DNA of 64,000 nucleotides from Malurus cyaneus samueli (GCA_009741485.1 CM019214.1:52044863-52108862); one strand, 5' to 3'; positions 13,201 to 24,864 are shown, counted from the first letter of the stretch. Program-made: numbers and translations. Notes: generated by a model from the sequence alone, not told the origin.

Positions 13201-15289
13201 CAGTCACCTGCCATAGATCCTTGTCCAAGGTAACTACAGGGCTGATAAACTGCTGCCTCTGGGGACTTCCACCATGGAAACCATGACTGTTGCATGGGCA
13301 GCAGAGGTATTTAGATTAAACCAGATGCTTAAATTCAGAGCAAGACTAAGCCTGAGGGAAGGCTGCTGGTTTTCGATTAGCAGGAAAGATGGACTAATAT
13401 CTCCAGCTCTGTTTTTTTCAACAAATATCATCGAAAGAGGATAGACCAACATACTGCTTAGTAGCCGTAGTCAGTGAGGTGAAGTTCAGCTCCAGATTCT
13501 TTTAAACCAGAAAATATTTAAATGTAGCTGTGCCTATGTCATCTAGGTGTTTCAACAACTGTTGCAGTCACTGTGGGTTTGGTAGAGTTGCCTAAAAATG
13601 AATGTGCACTTCCACATGAGGCTTTCCAGAGCATTCTGCTCACACTGCTGTGTGCAGGGGCGTGGGTTTTGCCCCGGTGCTCCTTGTCTGGTCTGTTCCC
13701 TGTCAGTGGCACAAAGTGACCAGCACTTTGTGGTCGGGTGAACGAACACAAACAGAAGTGTGACCCTTGCTCCAGAGAGCAGACAGTCAGAGCTCAAGCA
13801 AGGCACAGCGGTAGAGATGCATGGAGTATAGAGAGGGCATGTGGAGAAAAAAGGGAAGGCAAATGTAGCCTTGATCTAATAATTGCATCATTCTCCAGAG
13901 ATATTTGTAGTCAGAGAGAACCTTTGGGAGGAATTTAAAGGAGATTGGACACTCAGTTTTTCAAGCATGGGGGATCTTCTAAGCAGCAACATGGAAAATT
14001 TGTGAAAATGTTAACCTAAGAATTTAACCTCAGCATCTAGCACTCTGTGTGAGGGATCTTCTTGATGAAAAGAGGAAGCTTTAAAATTGATGTGACTGGC
14101 AAATTATTCCTATGGAATAAGCCAAATGTGGTCAAAATGCCAGGTAAGTATGCTATTAGCAGCAAATATATAAGTGGGGAAAATTTATGTTTGTCAAGAA
14201 CAGAGATTAAAAAGCAGGAACAATATAGAAAAGAAGTGATAAAAGGCTTCACTATGTAAGTGGGCAGGAAAGAACTTATCTTCAGCTGCTTAAAAATAAA
14301 ATCTCAAATATATTAGTTTAGATGACAGTACCTAGGCAGAGATCCAAGCTGAAGTCTTGTTTATGGGCTTGAACAGTAAGTAGGATGATGGTGTTTTCCA
14401 CAGCAATCAAGTAAGAAAGTAGCAGGGAAGGTGTGGGAGAAGAAAGATTAGAGAAAAATGCAAATAATCATTTTGCCTGTCTATTCAATTAACATCTAGG
14501 CCTACTTTGCAGCTTTCTGAAGCCTCAGTGAGGCATTTGGTAGGTGACAAACACTCAAAATAAGCGACCCACCAACATTTATTCAGGTAGAAATTTCAAA
14601 TATTCTGGTATGTATTTCTCCACTAAAAATAACTTTTTGCAAATTCAGTGTCCTAATTTTGTGTTCAAGGTAAAGAAAGGGAAAAAAAGAAATACTTCAA
14701 CAAAAAGTTATACTTTTTGGTTTAATGTGTTGGTATTTGGGAGATAAAAGTGCTGTATTGGAGCACAGGCAGAAATGCAAAATCACAACCTCTTTTTTAA
14801 ATCTCTCTTTTCAATCTTCAAACAGATATGTATTTAGTTAATTCTTGCTCAGGGTTTGTTTGTTTTCTTTTAATATTAGAATTGGATATTCAATTACATT
14901 TCTCTGAGTTAGTTTTGTTAGTTTAAAACCCTTGCACAGTACTTATCCTACCCCTAATAAAAAGACTTTGGAGATGGTAATTTTTTTGGTGTTTCAGTCA
15001 ATAACGTGAGGGTGACATGCTTGGTCTTTCTAGGCTGTTATTAGGTTAGAGCAAAACTTGTGTCATTTAAATTTTGTTGCATTTAATAAAGCATGAGCTC
15101 AGAGGAAGCGTTATTGTTTATGGCTTGTATATTTTAACCGTGTATATGCAAAATAGTGTTTCACTTTTCTGGTACATAGCTGCTTGATTAAAAGAAACAA
15201 CTTACAGTGGTGACTGTAGACACTTTACCTTGTAAATTGTGTTTTAGAATAACTGAAACAAACAACATGTTTACAGCTAAGAGATACTT
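7233..15289. other. non-coding unique sequence, no gene seen
   Basis: About 8 kb without a supported gene. It contains the longest plus-strand frame of the window (10313-10768, 151 codons), overlapped in a second frame by 10257-10595. Neither has domains, a signal peptide or compositional bias typical of a protein. A more GC-rich patch lies at about 13590-13760. A (TCA)n microsatellite is listed separately. Confidence 0.6.
12675..12693. repeat. (TCA)n microsatellite
   Basis: Six perfect TCA units in a row, within otherwise unique DNA. Confidence 0.85.
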
Positions 15290-15900
15290 ATAAAAAACCC
15301 TGAAACTTTGATCATGGGGGATTTTAATTTCACAGATACTTACTGGGATAACAAGTATGCAAAACCTGTAAGGTGGGAAGCATGTTTCCAGAGGCAATGC
15401 ATAATTGCTTACTTACTGAAGTCAGTTTATTGACTGAACTTCATGATCAGAGGCTCTTTGCACCCAGACATAGAAAATGAGCCCATCTTGATAAACAGAG
15501 GAGGCCTGATTTAGGGATCACAAATTCACAATACAGAAAAGAAAAGAAGATGAAGCAACAAAATTAGTTTGGGCTCAGTGGAAGTTTTGCAAAACTTATA
15601 ATACTATAAGGCATGTTGATGGAGCTAACTATATAATTTAGGGATGTTTTTCTGGAAGATAAACAGGTTTTCATTATATGCCACAATATAAATTGCTTGT
15701 ACTTTCAGTTCAAGTAGAAGGAATAGCTTGTGGTAACATAAACAACTGAATGATCTTGATGGAAACGATGCCAGATTTCATGGCTGTGTAGGAAACCTGG
15801 TGCAGAAAAAAAATGGGAATTATTTAAGAAACAGTTGGACATGCTGCAGTTACAATTCATTCAGGCTAAGTCTCAACAGGGGGAATGTAATTCAGACAAT
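15290..15900 (+). mobile_element. old CR1/L3-like LINE ORF2 relic
   Basis: In the frame starting at 15308 the translation reads LIMGDFNFTDTYWDNK. It matches the pattern of the C-terminal apurinic endonuclease motif of CR1-clade LINEs, where GDFN is followed by a conserved D..W. The frame hits a TGA at 15431. The same frame later gives INRGGLI (15491-15511), resembling the TN+EGL segment that follows in CR1-type proteins. At 15799-15873, in another frame, GAEKKWELFKKQL resembles the W-x-LFK segment upstream of the reverse transcriptase. Stops and frame changes show it is long dead. The 3' half, including the RT core, was not found. The boundaries are approximate and the family assignment rests on short motifs. 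Confidence 0.42.
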
Positions 15901-18900
15901 GTGCTTCAACAGAGTGACGATAACAACATTTTTTACACGTCTGCTTTGGGAAGGGGGGGATTTGCACTTACATTTTTTAAAAATTGCAAAAACCAAGCAT
16001 TAATTAGAAGATCAAGAGGAGATATTCACTAGAAGGTTGCACAGTGTATTCCAAGTATGAACAAAGGGCATTCTTACAGATGGTATATTTGCGGCAGGCA
16101 GCAATGAAATGGAAATAATCACTAAAAAAGTGGTAGTTGAGATTATTTGGCATAAGGAGTTACGTGGTTTATCAGGGAATAGTACATGCCTTCTACTGTC
16201 ACACTCTTTCATCGATGGAATACAGGGAAGATTTAGGAAGAATTTCTGGTTTATTTAGGCAAGTTTGTCATTGATTTCAGTGTGGCTTCTTGTGTATTTA
16301 AACCAAGTGAGGGCCGGCTTTTAGGATTTGCCACAGTACCTATAATTGCCTCGAGGGAGGAATATGGGAAAGGAACTTCATAGCAACATCATCACTGCTG
16401 CTTGATGTGATAAGGGAGCAGGTCATAATGCTGAGGAGAATCAAAAGCTTCTTCAACTTTGTGTATAAGTTTTCAATTTTATAAAATACCTCTGGAGAGC
16501 ATGGTTTTTTTGTTTTTTTTCTGAAAGGGAAGGCTTCCCTTCATAGTCTTGCACTGGAAATAAAAAATATTTCATTTTCCACTGAAAATTTCTTCTAATT
16601 TCTTCTACTAGGATATTGCAATCCACAGAATATGTTGAGCTTGGTCTGAAGCACAGGTCTTTAGTATGTATAGGAATACTATGTTCCTATAGAGTATAGA
16701 TTTCTTCTGCTATGCATATACAGACAAAAGACAGGACTTTTTAGAGTAAGATAACCATCTTACATCTACATTCTCAAATGACAAACAGGGACACAAGGAG
16801 GAATAATTGAAGCTATCAGGTAAAGGACAGCAGAGCAGATAGGGAAAGAGAACAGAAATGCAGGTTAGATAAAGCAACACTTACAGCTCTGTATGACAAA
16901 GGCTAGCTAGGCTTTATGCAGAGAGGTAAACTCGATTTTGCTCCTCCTTGCTTCTAGAGTTTTGGGAATTTATAGTATGAGTCAAGGTAGGCTTGCATTT
17001 AGCAGAACTTCACAGCCAACAAATATGTATAATGTCAGTCAGATATACTGCTATGTGTAAAGGTATAAAATCATAAAATGAGAAATCTATTGCTTTTTCA
17101 TTTACTTTTCCACTCTTAAGGACTATCTTTGGAAATTCACATGTAATTAGCCGTTCTTTATTAATCCCTCTCTAATCTTTACTTGTCTATAAGTGCTGGT
17201 AAATATAAAAAAAAGACACAAAAGCATTTCAACTGAAGTACAGCAAATTGATCACCTGGATTCATTAAAAATACTCATGCATTCTGTGGCTGTGGTTACA
17301 CAAGAGATCAAAGTCAGTCATCATCACTGTTCCTGCCACAGCCTTAAAATCAGTAAGGAGCATGGAGTACCAATAAGGGCAAATCTTCAAGCATTTTCAC
17401 CACTATTTTTATTTCAGAACTGAGACCCATCATTGACCTTTTCCTTTGTCTGTTTTACCCAGCAGTATTTTAATCTGTTAGTACCAAGCTGATCACAACA
17501 TGGGATTTAGTAAATTCCATGCTGAAAAACACACCTCTCAGATCAGATATGGTGCTACTTTCCCTGGTACTTAAAAACCCCGAAGTCACACAAAGAAAAA
17601 CCCTCGAAGGCAGGTAAGGCATCAGTGGAGAACATTATCCTATTGATAAGAATAACACTATTTAGGCTTACAAATTTCGTATTTCTGGTCTGTAGCTGTG
17701 CTGCAATTTCATTTATCCACTGGGATGCACAGACAAATTTCTACTCTTCTTATGTGTTCAATTCCATCTGTGACAGGGCTACAGTGAAGGGATAAGGTAT
17801 TGTGAAATGAATCCATTAAGTGAACCTCAACTATGAAAAGAATGGGGACCATGAAGCCCTTGAGCATTGGATCTATGAAGCAGTATATATAAACAGAAAT
17901 TCTCAACTTGGGCCAAATAGAGTAGAATAGTCCTGATCTTCAGTTTAGAGACACATTAACCATGATGCTTTTTTTTTTTTTCCTTCTGTATAAATTGAAA
18001 ATTTCTCTAAATATGTAGTTTTTTATTTTATTTTAAAGTACAACTTACATTTTAGTTTTACATTTGCACAGATTAGCCTTTAGGAAAAAAGTCTCTTCTT
18101 CAGCATGTCCATCATGGCCTAAGAGCTGTGAGAGTGCTCAATATAGAATCTCAGGGCCAGATAATTTTATTTAGAAATTCAAAAGTAGCTCTGTTTTCTA
18201 ATTTTATCCCATCTTTTCAGGGGGTAATATAATGACAATGTTTTAACAATAGTAAAATATTTTTGTGAAAAACCTTTTTACTCCAATAATAGCAGAATAG
18301 AATGGGTATTCACTGCTTCATAAAAAGCTGTCTCTCCTAAGGTAAGTTTTTTTCTAACAAAGGATTAAGGTGTGTCCATGTGCATTCCATTAAATTTCTC
18401 TTACGATAGTAAGACTACGTTAAGGGTAAGTAGGCAACCATCTTGCTGGCTCAGCCTTCTGGAGGACCACCACTGGGCTTGAGTAAATTGCTGCCTATCA
18501 AGAAAAAGGGATGTACTAAACCCTGACAAAGAAGAAGGAAGAAAACTATACATATACATAAACAAATCTGACAATAGAGCAGAGCTGTGTTACGAGCACA
18601 AGGCCAGCGAAACACAGGGATTTCATTCAGCTGGAAATTATGTCTGTTCCAATATGTATTCACTGTAGCAAATGTGGCTTAGTAAAACTTTTATTCTGTA
18701 AGGAAACCTGCATAAATACAGGCCTTCTGCATTTTCCTTGAACTACCACATAAGTGCGTGTTGTTGAAACATAACTTTAAATAGCTTATGAAGACATGCC
18801 TGTGAATTCAAAATTACTGTACTTGCAGAAAAAGCAACAATATCCGTCTGTGAATCCTTTAATCATAGGCATTAAAGAATAGTTCTTCAGAGAATCACAG

Positions 18901-19659
18901 GCTGCTGACTAAAGTTTACATTTTCTTGAGTTGCTTTTGGTGCTGCTAGCTATTTTTCTCATACACATGATGATAATATGAAGTGACACTTGCACCTGTT
19001 GTCACCATCTTATGGTAATTAGCATAGTGCCCTAAGTAGTAGCAGGGCCATCACATCCAAACATAAGCCATTAACATATTGCAGCTGTCATCAGTAGGGA
19101 AAGCTAATGGAGTTAGTGGATTTGCACACTACTGCATACCTTGGCTCAGCTAGCATAACTCCCCATATTGGGGTCATTGGGGATAAGAAAAAGAAATGTG
19201 GGATGTAGCCAGTCAGGAGTGAAAGAATACATTTTACTGCAGGTTTACTTTCATGTATTATGCATGTCCTTCAAGGTCACTGCATGATCATTTATAAGAT
19301 TTTAATGAGATATCAAAGTGGAATGGATGGAATGTAATTAATGTGATCATACGGAGAAGATACAGGTATAAAATAGCATGCATGAGGCAGTCAACAAAAA
19401 GTGAGAGCAGTGAAGAAAAAAGGACTCTTTGGCCAGATTTCAGCCTGTAAAACAATTTTTCTACCCTACTTTCAGACACTTAACATCCTGCCAAACAATT
19501 TTCCCTAGCTAACAGTGAAATAATGGAGGGAATTAGAGAAAATGCATTCTGCTGCTGCTCTTTGAATATAGGCTACCCTCACTTTCCTTCTTTGAGGGAA
19601 AATGGGTGACTTGTAACTTGACTGTGTTAGTCCTACAGTACCATGAGTTTTGTAGGGAT
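15901..19659. other. non-coding unique sequence, no gene seen
   Basis: No gene is visible. Open frames are short (at most about 76 codons) and unlike any family. A repeat-free, enhancer-like block at 18945-19130 is listed separately. Confidence 0.6.
18945..19130. promoter_or_regulatory. candidate conserved non-coding element
   Basis: This repeat-free block combines a CACCTG E-box (18993-18998) with a TAATTA homeodomain core (19016-19021) about 20 bp apart, plus further TTAACAT/TAATGG elements. That clustering is common in developmental enhancers. The call is inference from motif content only. Cross-species conservation was not tested, and AT-rich DNA produces TAATTA by chance. Confidence 0.25.
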
Positions 19660-19723
19660 TTTCTATTCTATTATCTTGTTCTATTCTACTCTATTCTATT
19701 CTATTCTATTCTACTCTATTCTT
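19660..19723. repeat. (TTCTA)n pentanucleotide array
   Basis: About twelve units of TTCTA with a few variants (TTCTAC, TTATC, TTGTTC). The decay suggests an ageing microsatellite. It sits at the edge of a cluster of low-complexity DNA extending to about 21.8 kb. Confidence 0.9.
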
Positions 19724-19955
19724 TTTTAATATTTTTGTTCCTCTTGCTGACAGAGTCTCGGGACTGGGAAGGTACAGGGACTTAATAAATCCCTCAGTAG
19801 GGAAAGCAGTAGGTAGAGTTCCTCAGAGGGTTTTCCTGAGATTACTGGCTGTCCCCAGCCTGCTTCTGTTCCCACCTCCTTCTTGGCAAGAAAAATGTTT
19901 TTGTAAAAACTCAACTCTACAGATACTCTCTCTTGTTTATTTGGGTTTTCTCTTT

Positions 19956-20060
19956 CTTTGGTTGTTGTTGTTGTGTTTTGGGATTTGTGGGGTTTTTTGG
20001 TGGGGGAGGGTTTTTTTGGTGGGGGAGGGTTGAGTTTGGGGTTTTTTGGGGGGCAGGGAA
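19956..20060 (+). repeat. G/T-rich tract, quadruplex candidate
   Basis: A GTT-repeat (about 19960-19973) leads into alternating T and G runs. A 19-bp unit, seven T then GGTGGGGGAGGG, occurs twice back to back (about 19992-20029), followed by GGGG and GGGGGG runs. At least five runs of three or more G on the same strand with short loops satisfy the usual G-quadruplex pattern. Function is unknown. Confidence 0.75.
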
Positions 20061-20754
20061 AAAGGACTGCCAATCAATTTGGTGCTGGCTGTGATGGCTG
20101 CCCCCATGCTGTAGCAGTCCTCACTGGCCATGCTGGGACAGTGCTGGTGCTCCTGCATAGGAGCTGACACAAATCTGGTGAGCAAGGGGCAGGAGGGATC
20201 ATCTTGGCAGCATAAAAGGCAACCCTATCTGGGTAACTGAATTAGAGAACAACCCTCCCTCACAAACTCATCCCACTCTGGCCTTTGGTAAACCACACAA
20301 ACCAACATTTTCAGATGTGGGTGAGTAGTTGTGTACTTAAATATTTATGTGGAAGCAGACACCCAAGCTGGAAAATACTTGCCTCCTCTTATACCATCAA
20401 GATTTCTATTCATCCTTCTTTGTTTTCTTATTCATCCTGCACATTGTCTTTTTCTAGAGACATCTTTTACGAATACAGCTTGGAAAACCCTGCTTTAAGC
20501 CTGAAATGATTCCAGGGACTCTCAGGATTTATTCTGTCAGCAGGATGTGGAGCCCTAAGTATGAAATTTGTTGTTGAACTCCTGACCCCAAACCCTGAAT
20601 ATTCCACTGGAAACTCAGGACATCTTCAATTTGTGTTACTAGTGTTTACAGTTTAAGCTTTTTGAAAAGAAAAATGTAAGTGAAAATCTTCACTATGCAT
20701 TAAATGTTCAGTGTAATATTCATTCATTCATTTTTGAATGCAGTAGCTATTTTC

Positions 20755-20960
20755 TCTCTGCTTATTTTTTTTCATTTTCATCTATTTTTAAATGCCGTTG
20801 ATAATTTTAAAACATAATTTTAAATAATTCTTTATTCTCACAAAATAAAGAAAATTAATTTCCCCCACCCTCACAAAATAATTTAAAAATGAGAAAAAAT
20901 AATTTTAACTTTAAAAAGAAATGAGAATGTGAATTGAAGCAAATAAAATGGTCTTATAGA
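20755..20960. other. very AT-rich block
   Basis: The block is almost entirely A and T, apart from a CCCCCACCC interruption. It holds many AATAATTTTAA-like words and two copies of CTCACAAAATAA about 40 bp apart. Such blocks can act as matrix-attachment or easily unwound DNA, but nothing here proves it. Confidence 0.5.
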
Positions 20961-21020
20961 AACAAGGTTATTTCAGAGATTTGACAATGTGCAGGTGTAA
21001 CTTTCAAGTATATTAAAAAA

Positions 21021-21039
21021 AATATATATATATATATAT
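21021..21039. repeat. (TA)n microsatellite
   Basis: A run of about nine alternating TA dinucleotides following an A-rich tract. Confidence 0.85.
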
Positions 21040-21238
21040 GGCAGGTTAGTCATTAGTAAGTGTGGGTGTGTGCCTTTTAAAACTGTTTTATTTGCAAGGC
21101 AAGGAACTGTCCAATCTGACCTTCTGAGACATTTGTTCTGGAAGAAGGTCTGCTGGATATAAGTGGAGAATGTCACAAAGAATAGGAAGCAAGGAATAAC
21201 AGCTCCTAATGAGATTCTAGGGAAAAGGATGCACACAG

Positions 21239-21280
21239 CAAAACCGAAGTATTTATCTTCAAAAGCGAAGTATTTATCTT
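21239..21280. repeat. 21-bp tandem duplication, two copies
   Basis: The unit AAAACCGAAGTATTTATCTTC is followed directly by a second copy differing at two positions, so a recent small slippage duplication is likely. Confidence 0.8.
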
Positions 21281-21738
21281 TAATGAAGGCTCTTTGTTTT
21301 GGTCTTTTTCTTCTTTGCCTCATATTCTGCTTGTCTTCCTTCTGCTTTCCTTTCTCACCCTTCTCTCAGCACTGTTACCTGTTCTTAACCTACACTTGAT
21401 CTTTCTTTCTCTCTCCATCACTTAATGTATTGCTGTTGAAACATCTGTCCAGAGCCACAACTTTGCTAGAGGTAATGGAAGAGAGGAAAAATTGGGTAGT
21501 TGCTCTCTCCTTGATGAAGGAACTGTTTTTATATGTGGAGGGACAGTTCAGCCCATGATGAAGTCCACCTAAAAATGCTTACAGAGCCTTGTAAAACTCA
21601 TTTCACACAGGACAGACACATAATGTGGCTCCCAAAGTAAAATGTGCTTTTCCAGCAGCCGTCAGCCGTTCCAGCAGCTCCCTAATCTGTGACTCCCTCC
21701 AGCGGTTGGTTTACCATCATTTACAAAGCTAGGTTTAC

Positions 21739-21742
<4 letters not shown>

Positions 21743-21785
<43 letters not shown>
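21743..21785. repeat. T43 homopolymer tract
   Basis: An unbroken run of 43 T, the longest homopolymer in the window. Read on the minus strand it would be a poly(A) tail, but no spliced-gene-like sequence or clear target-site duplication was found next to it. The length may also reflect assembly or sequencing slippage. Confidence 0.9.
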
Positions 21786-23969
21786 CACGAAACTGGCTGC
21801 GGCAGAGGCTAGGCAAACAATGCTGCCAGAAAAATGCCAAACAGAGGCAGGAGACAAATAAAAGAAAAACCCTTCATTTTTAATATCTGTTGTCACAGAG
21901 GACCAGAAATGAACACCTCTCTCATGATGCTCCGCTGAACACAAACCCTCCCTCAGGTACTGGGAAACAGGCCAGCCTGACATCCTTCTGCTGCTGCCAA
22001 AACCTCTTGGTGCTGCCCTGCATGAGGACATACCCCACGTCCTAATTTTGAAGTTACTTTGCTCTTTTTTTTACAGGACTTCATATTATTCACCTGAAAA
22101 GCCTGACTGGTGAAAAATGATGTAGAAAGATGAGAAGGGTAATTTTCAAAGTGGACCTATAGCAAAAATTGAAGACATGACAAAAACCTTCCAGTTTCTA
22201 CATAAACAAATGAGATTTTAAAGATAGTCTCTTTCAGAAAGTCAAGGTATTAACAGGCCTGGAAAAATCAATTTAAATATAATGAATTTTACCATCTTCC
22301 TGTTTATAAAAGGTTAAGTTACCCTAAGCTGTGAAAGAAAAACACCCTCTGAAGACCTGGCAAGGCAGTAAACACTGGTGGCAACCGACAGGAATTGATC
22401 CAGCTTTTCTGTGCCTGTCATGTCTCTAAATTTTATTTCCACCATTTCTAGGATACCGTGATAAGAGGAGCAGGGATAGGAAAAAAGGATTGAGCTGAGG
22501 CAAGACTATGGCCCGAGGGCGATGGTACCTGGGTCTCTGACATTTTCTCAATTAGTAGGTCTCCCTGCCTGACTGTGAGATGTGAGTCTGACTGGGGACT
22601 TGGACTGTTGCAAGGTATTGATTAGCCATAATGTGAAGTCAAATCTGAATAAAAAAAGCATTGTGATCAAAAGCCTTTCATTGGAGACAGCATGCCCTCC
22701 AAGTCAAGGGTCTGCAGAATCTGATGAGCTCTGTTTCCTTTTTGTCTGAGAGAGATTTCCACGGTTTACTCATAAAGGCTCTCTTGATAGGAATGTCCAG
22801 TGGGCCCTCTGTCAGAAAACCTGATGTCTCAGATTTGACAGGTGCTTGTTAGTTTTTCATCCCAGATCACTCAACATGCACACAAAACTAGAAGAGACGA
22901 TGGCTAATAATGCTACATTTCAAGTTGACTGCCTTGTCATTTTTGCTGGAAAAGTCACTGATTCAATCGCTAACATTAAATTGTCTGCATTAAAGGAAAA
23001 CAAAGCATAGCCAGCCATGAAATGTGTTGGTTTTGCCAGGATTTACCAGCTCAATACAATTCATTGTATTGCTTTGTTTGATAGAAACAGTTTATACAGA
23101 GCACATGCAAAAGTGAATAAATTCCAGTTCTATGGAAAAAAAAAAACCAAAAAGACAACCAAAATGCCGAGGCAAGAAATTTGAGAGAAACATTTTAATT
23201 TGTCTTTTCTTGGAAATTAGCTTTTTTTCTCACTAAAAATGTTTTTCAAATGAGGAAATGATCGTCCATACCTTTACCTACACGAACAATATTCTTTCAA
23301 ACACTTTCTAGTCCCCTGGGATGTCATCTGAACCTGGATTTCTGCTCTTTTGTAGTTCCATCCCTTGTGAGTTGGGGTTGGGGTGGGTTTCTCTCAAAGC
23401 TCAAGGGAGGATGGAGACTTATTTTTATGGACTAGTCCCATGAAGAATTTACAAGCCAAGGGTTTAGGCCAACAGAAATGATGTATTTTGGTAATAATAT
23501 ATCTGGGCATTGTTATAATAAATTCCACACTTTTGTCTCTTCTGTAGTTTGCAGTTTAAACCCCAGGGCACAGCAGGAGCTGTGTGATGACAGTGGGTTT
23601 GGGACTCACTCGAGGTAACAAGAGCTCATAGTGATACAGGTTGTATGAGGAAGTTGGAAATGGAACAAAAAAAAAAGGTGGAGGTTTTTGCTGAATAAAA
23701 TGTCACATTGTCCATTCTTAGATATCTTTGAGTCAATTAATGAAACAACCTCTTACATTTGAGATCTTATGAATGTTACTTTATACTTGAACAACCCTCT
23801 CTTGTACTTGCAACATTTCCTGCTTCCAAGGAACTACTTGTCCAATATATCAAAGCAACCAAAAGCAAAAAAAACCCTTTCCTTCTTCCCCATGTCCCCT
23901 CCCTGAGCTGATGGTACCTTCTTAAGGTCTCAGGCAGTCTGGGATTAAGAGTTAGCCCCTTTCTGAACC

Positions 23970-23974
<5 letters not shown>
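21786..23974. other. non-coding unique sequence, no gene seen
   Basis: No gene is visible. A minus-strand frame at 21735-22031 is only a read-through of the T tract as polylysine. The block 22660-23115 looks enhancer-like and is listed separately. Confidence 0.6.
22660..23115. promoter_or_regulatory. candidate conserved non-coding element
   Basis: About 450 bp without repeats or usable frames, of mixed composition. It has several words typical of transcription-factor sites: GCTAATAATGC, TTGATCAAAAG-like TCF sites, ACAAAG and TTTGTT SOX-like sites. It contains a perfect 8-bp inverted repeat, CAATACAA/TTGTATTG (23052-23059 and 23064-23071), with a 4-nt loop. Conservation is inferred, not shown. 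Confidence 0.25.

Positions 23975-24004
<30 letters not shown>
23975..24004. repeat. (AG)15 microsatellite
   Basis: Fifteen perfect AG units, followed by GGGG, directly upstream of the CR1 copy. Purine/pyrimidine mirror tracts of this kind can form triplex DNA. Confidence 0.95.
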
Positions 24005-24007
<3 letters not shown>

Positions 24008-24009
24008 GA

Positions 24010-24864
24010 TGATTTATTGTGTCCAGATGCAAAGGGACAGCTACAAGGACCTTGCAATGGTGTCAGGGTGAAAACCCTGTGCAGTATTCAAGCCAAGGCC
24101 CTGGTACAGATGGTTTGCACCTCCGCCTTCAGGATGAGCCACTTGGGTCACAACACCCCCACACAACACTGCAGGCTTGGGACAAAGTGTCTGGAAAGCT
24201 GCCTGGTGCAAAAGGACCTGGGGGTGCTGGTCAACAGCCACTGAACATGAGCCAGCGTGTGGCCAGGTAGCCAAGAAGCCCAATGGCATCCTGGCCAGTA
24301 CCAGGAACGGTGTGGCCAGCAGGACCAGGGCAGTGATTGTCCCTCTGTATTCAGCACTGTTGAAGCTGCATCTCAAATCCTGTGTTCATTTCTGGGCCTC
24401 TCACTACAGGAAGGACATTGAGGGGCTGGAGGGTGTCCAAGGAAGATAAATGGAGCTGATGAAGGGTCTAATGAGATGCTGAGGGAGCTGGGGTTGTTCT
24501 CTCTAAAAGGACTCTCAGGGGAGACCTTATCACTGTCTACAAATATCTGAAGATTTTAGCCAGGTGGAGGTCGGTGTTTTCTCCCACGTAACAAGTGCCA
24601 GAATGAGAGGACATGGCTTCAAGTTGCCCCATGGCAAGGTTTAAATTGGATATTAGGCAAAATTTCTTCATGGAAAGAGTGATCAAGCACTGGAACAGGG
24701 TGCCCAGGGAAGTGGTGGAATCATCATCCCTGGAATGTTCAAAAGGTGCGTGGATGTGCTACCTAGGGACATGGTTTAGTGGTGAACACAACAATGTCAG
24801 GTTAGCAGCTGGACTCAGTGGTCTTGGAGGTCTTTTCCAACTTCAGTGATTGTATGATCCTATG
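24010..24864 (+). mobile_element. CR1 LINE, 5'-truncated, RT C-terminus and 3' UTR
   Basis: The longest CR1 copy in the window. Across three broken frames the translation follows the C-terminal part of the CR1 ORF2 reverse transcriptase. It shows [14 protein letters not shown] with KDLGVLVNS (about 24130-24243), [12 protein letters not shown] then [16 protein letters not shown] (24270-24360), and [20 protein letters not shown] with REVVES (about 24651-24720). The 3' UTR follows, with GGTCTTGGAGGTCTTTTCCAAC and two terminal octamer-like units (GATTGTAT, GATCCTATG). Frame changes at about 24244 and 24450 and internal stops make it a dead copy. The 5' edge, next to the (AG) tract, is approximate. 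The clear match starts at about 24090. Confidence 0.93.

Larger units (their letters stand above)
20061..21742. other. non-coding unique sequence, no gene seen
   Basis: No gene is supported. The 20070-20250 part is less AT-rich, with CTGCTG-like content, and could be an unrecognised old repeat. It is followed by the AT-rich block, a (TA)n run and a small 21-bp duplication listed separately. Frames of up to 116 codons (minus strand, 20973-21323) run through the simple repeats and carry no domains. Confidence 0.55.

Noticed and set aside
16042..16074. QCIPSMNKGHS, similar to a CR1 ORF2 segment, as an extension of the LINE relic
   Set aside because: It is too far downstream of the W-x-LFK segment, which it should follow within about 15 residues, and the residues between do not match. 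Probably chance.
21735..22031. Minus-strand frame ending in a long polylysine stretch
   Set aside because: The lysines are only the T43 tract read in frame.
24017..24849. Several plus-strand open frames of 75-90 codons as possible genes
   Set aside because: They are pieces of the CR1 reverse-transcriptase C-terminus in broken frames, not host genes.
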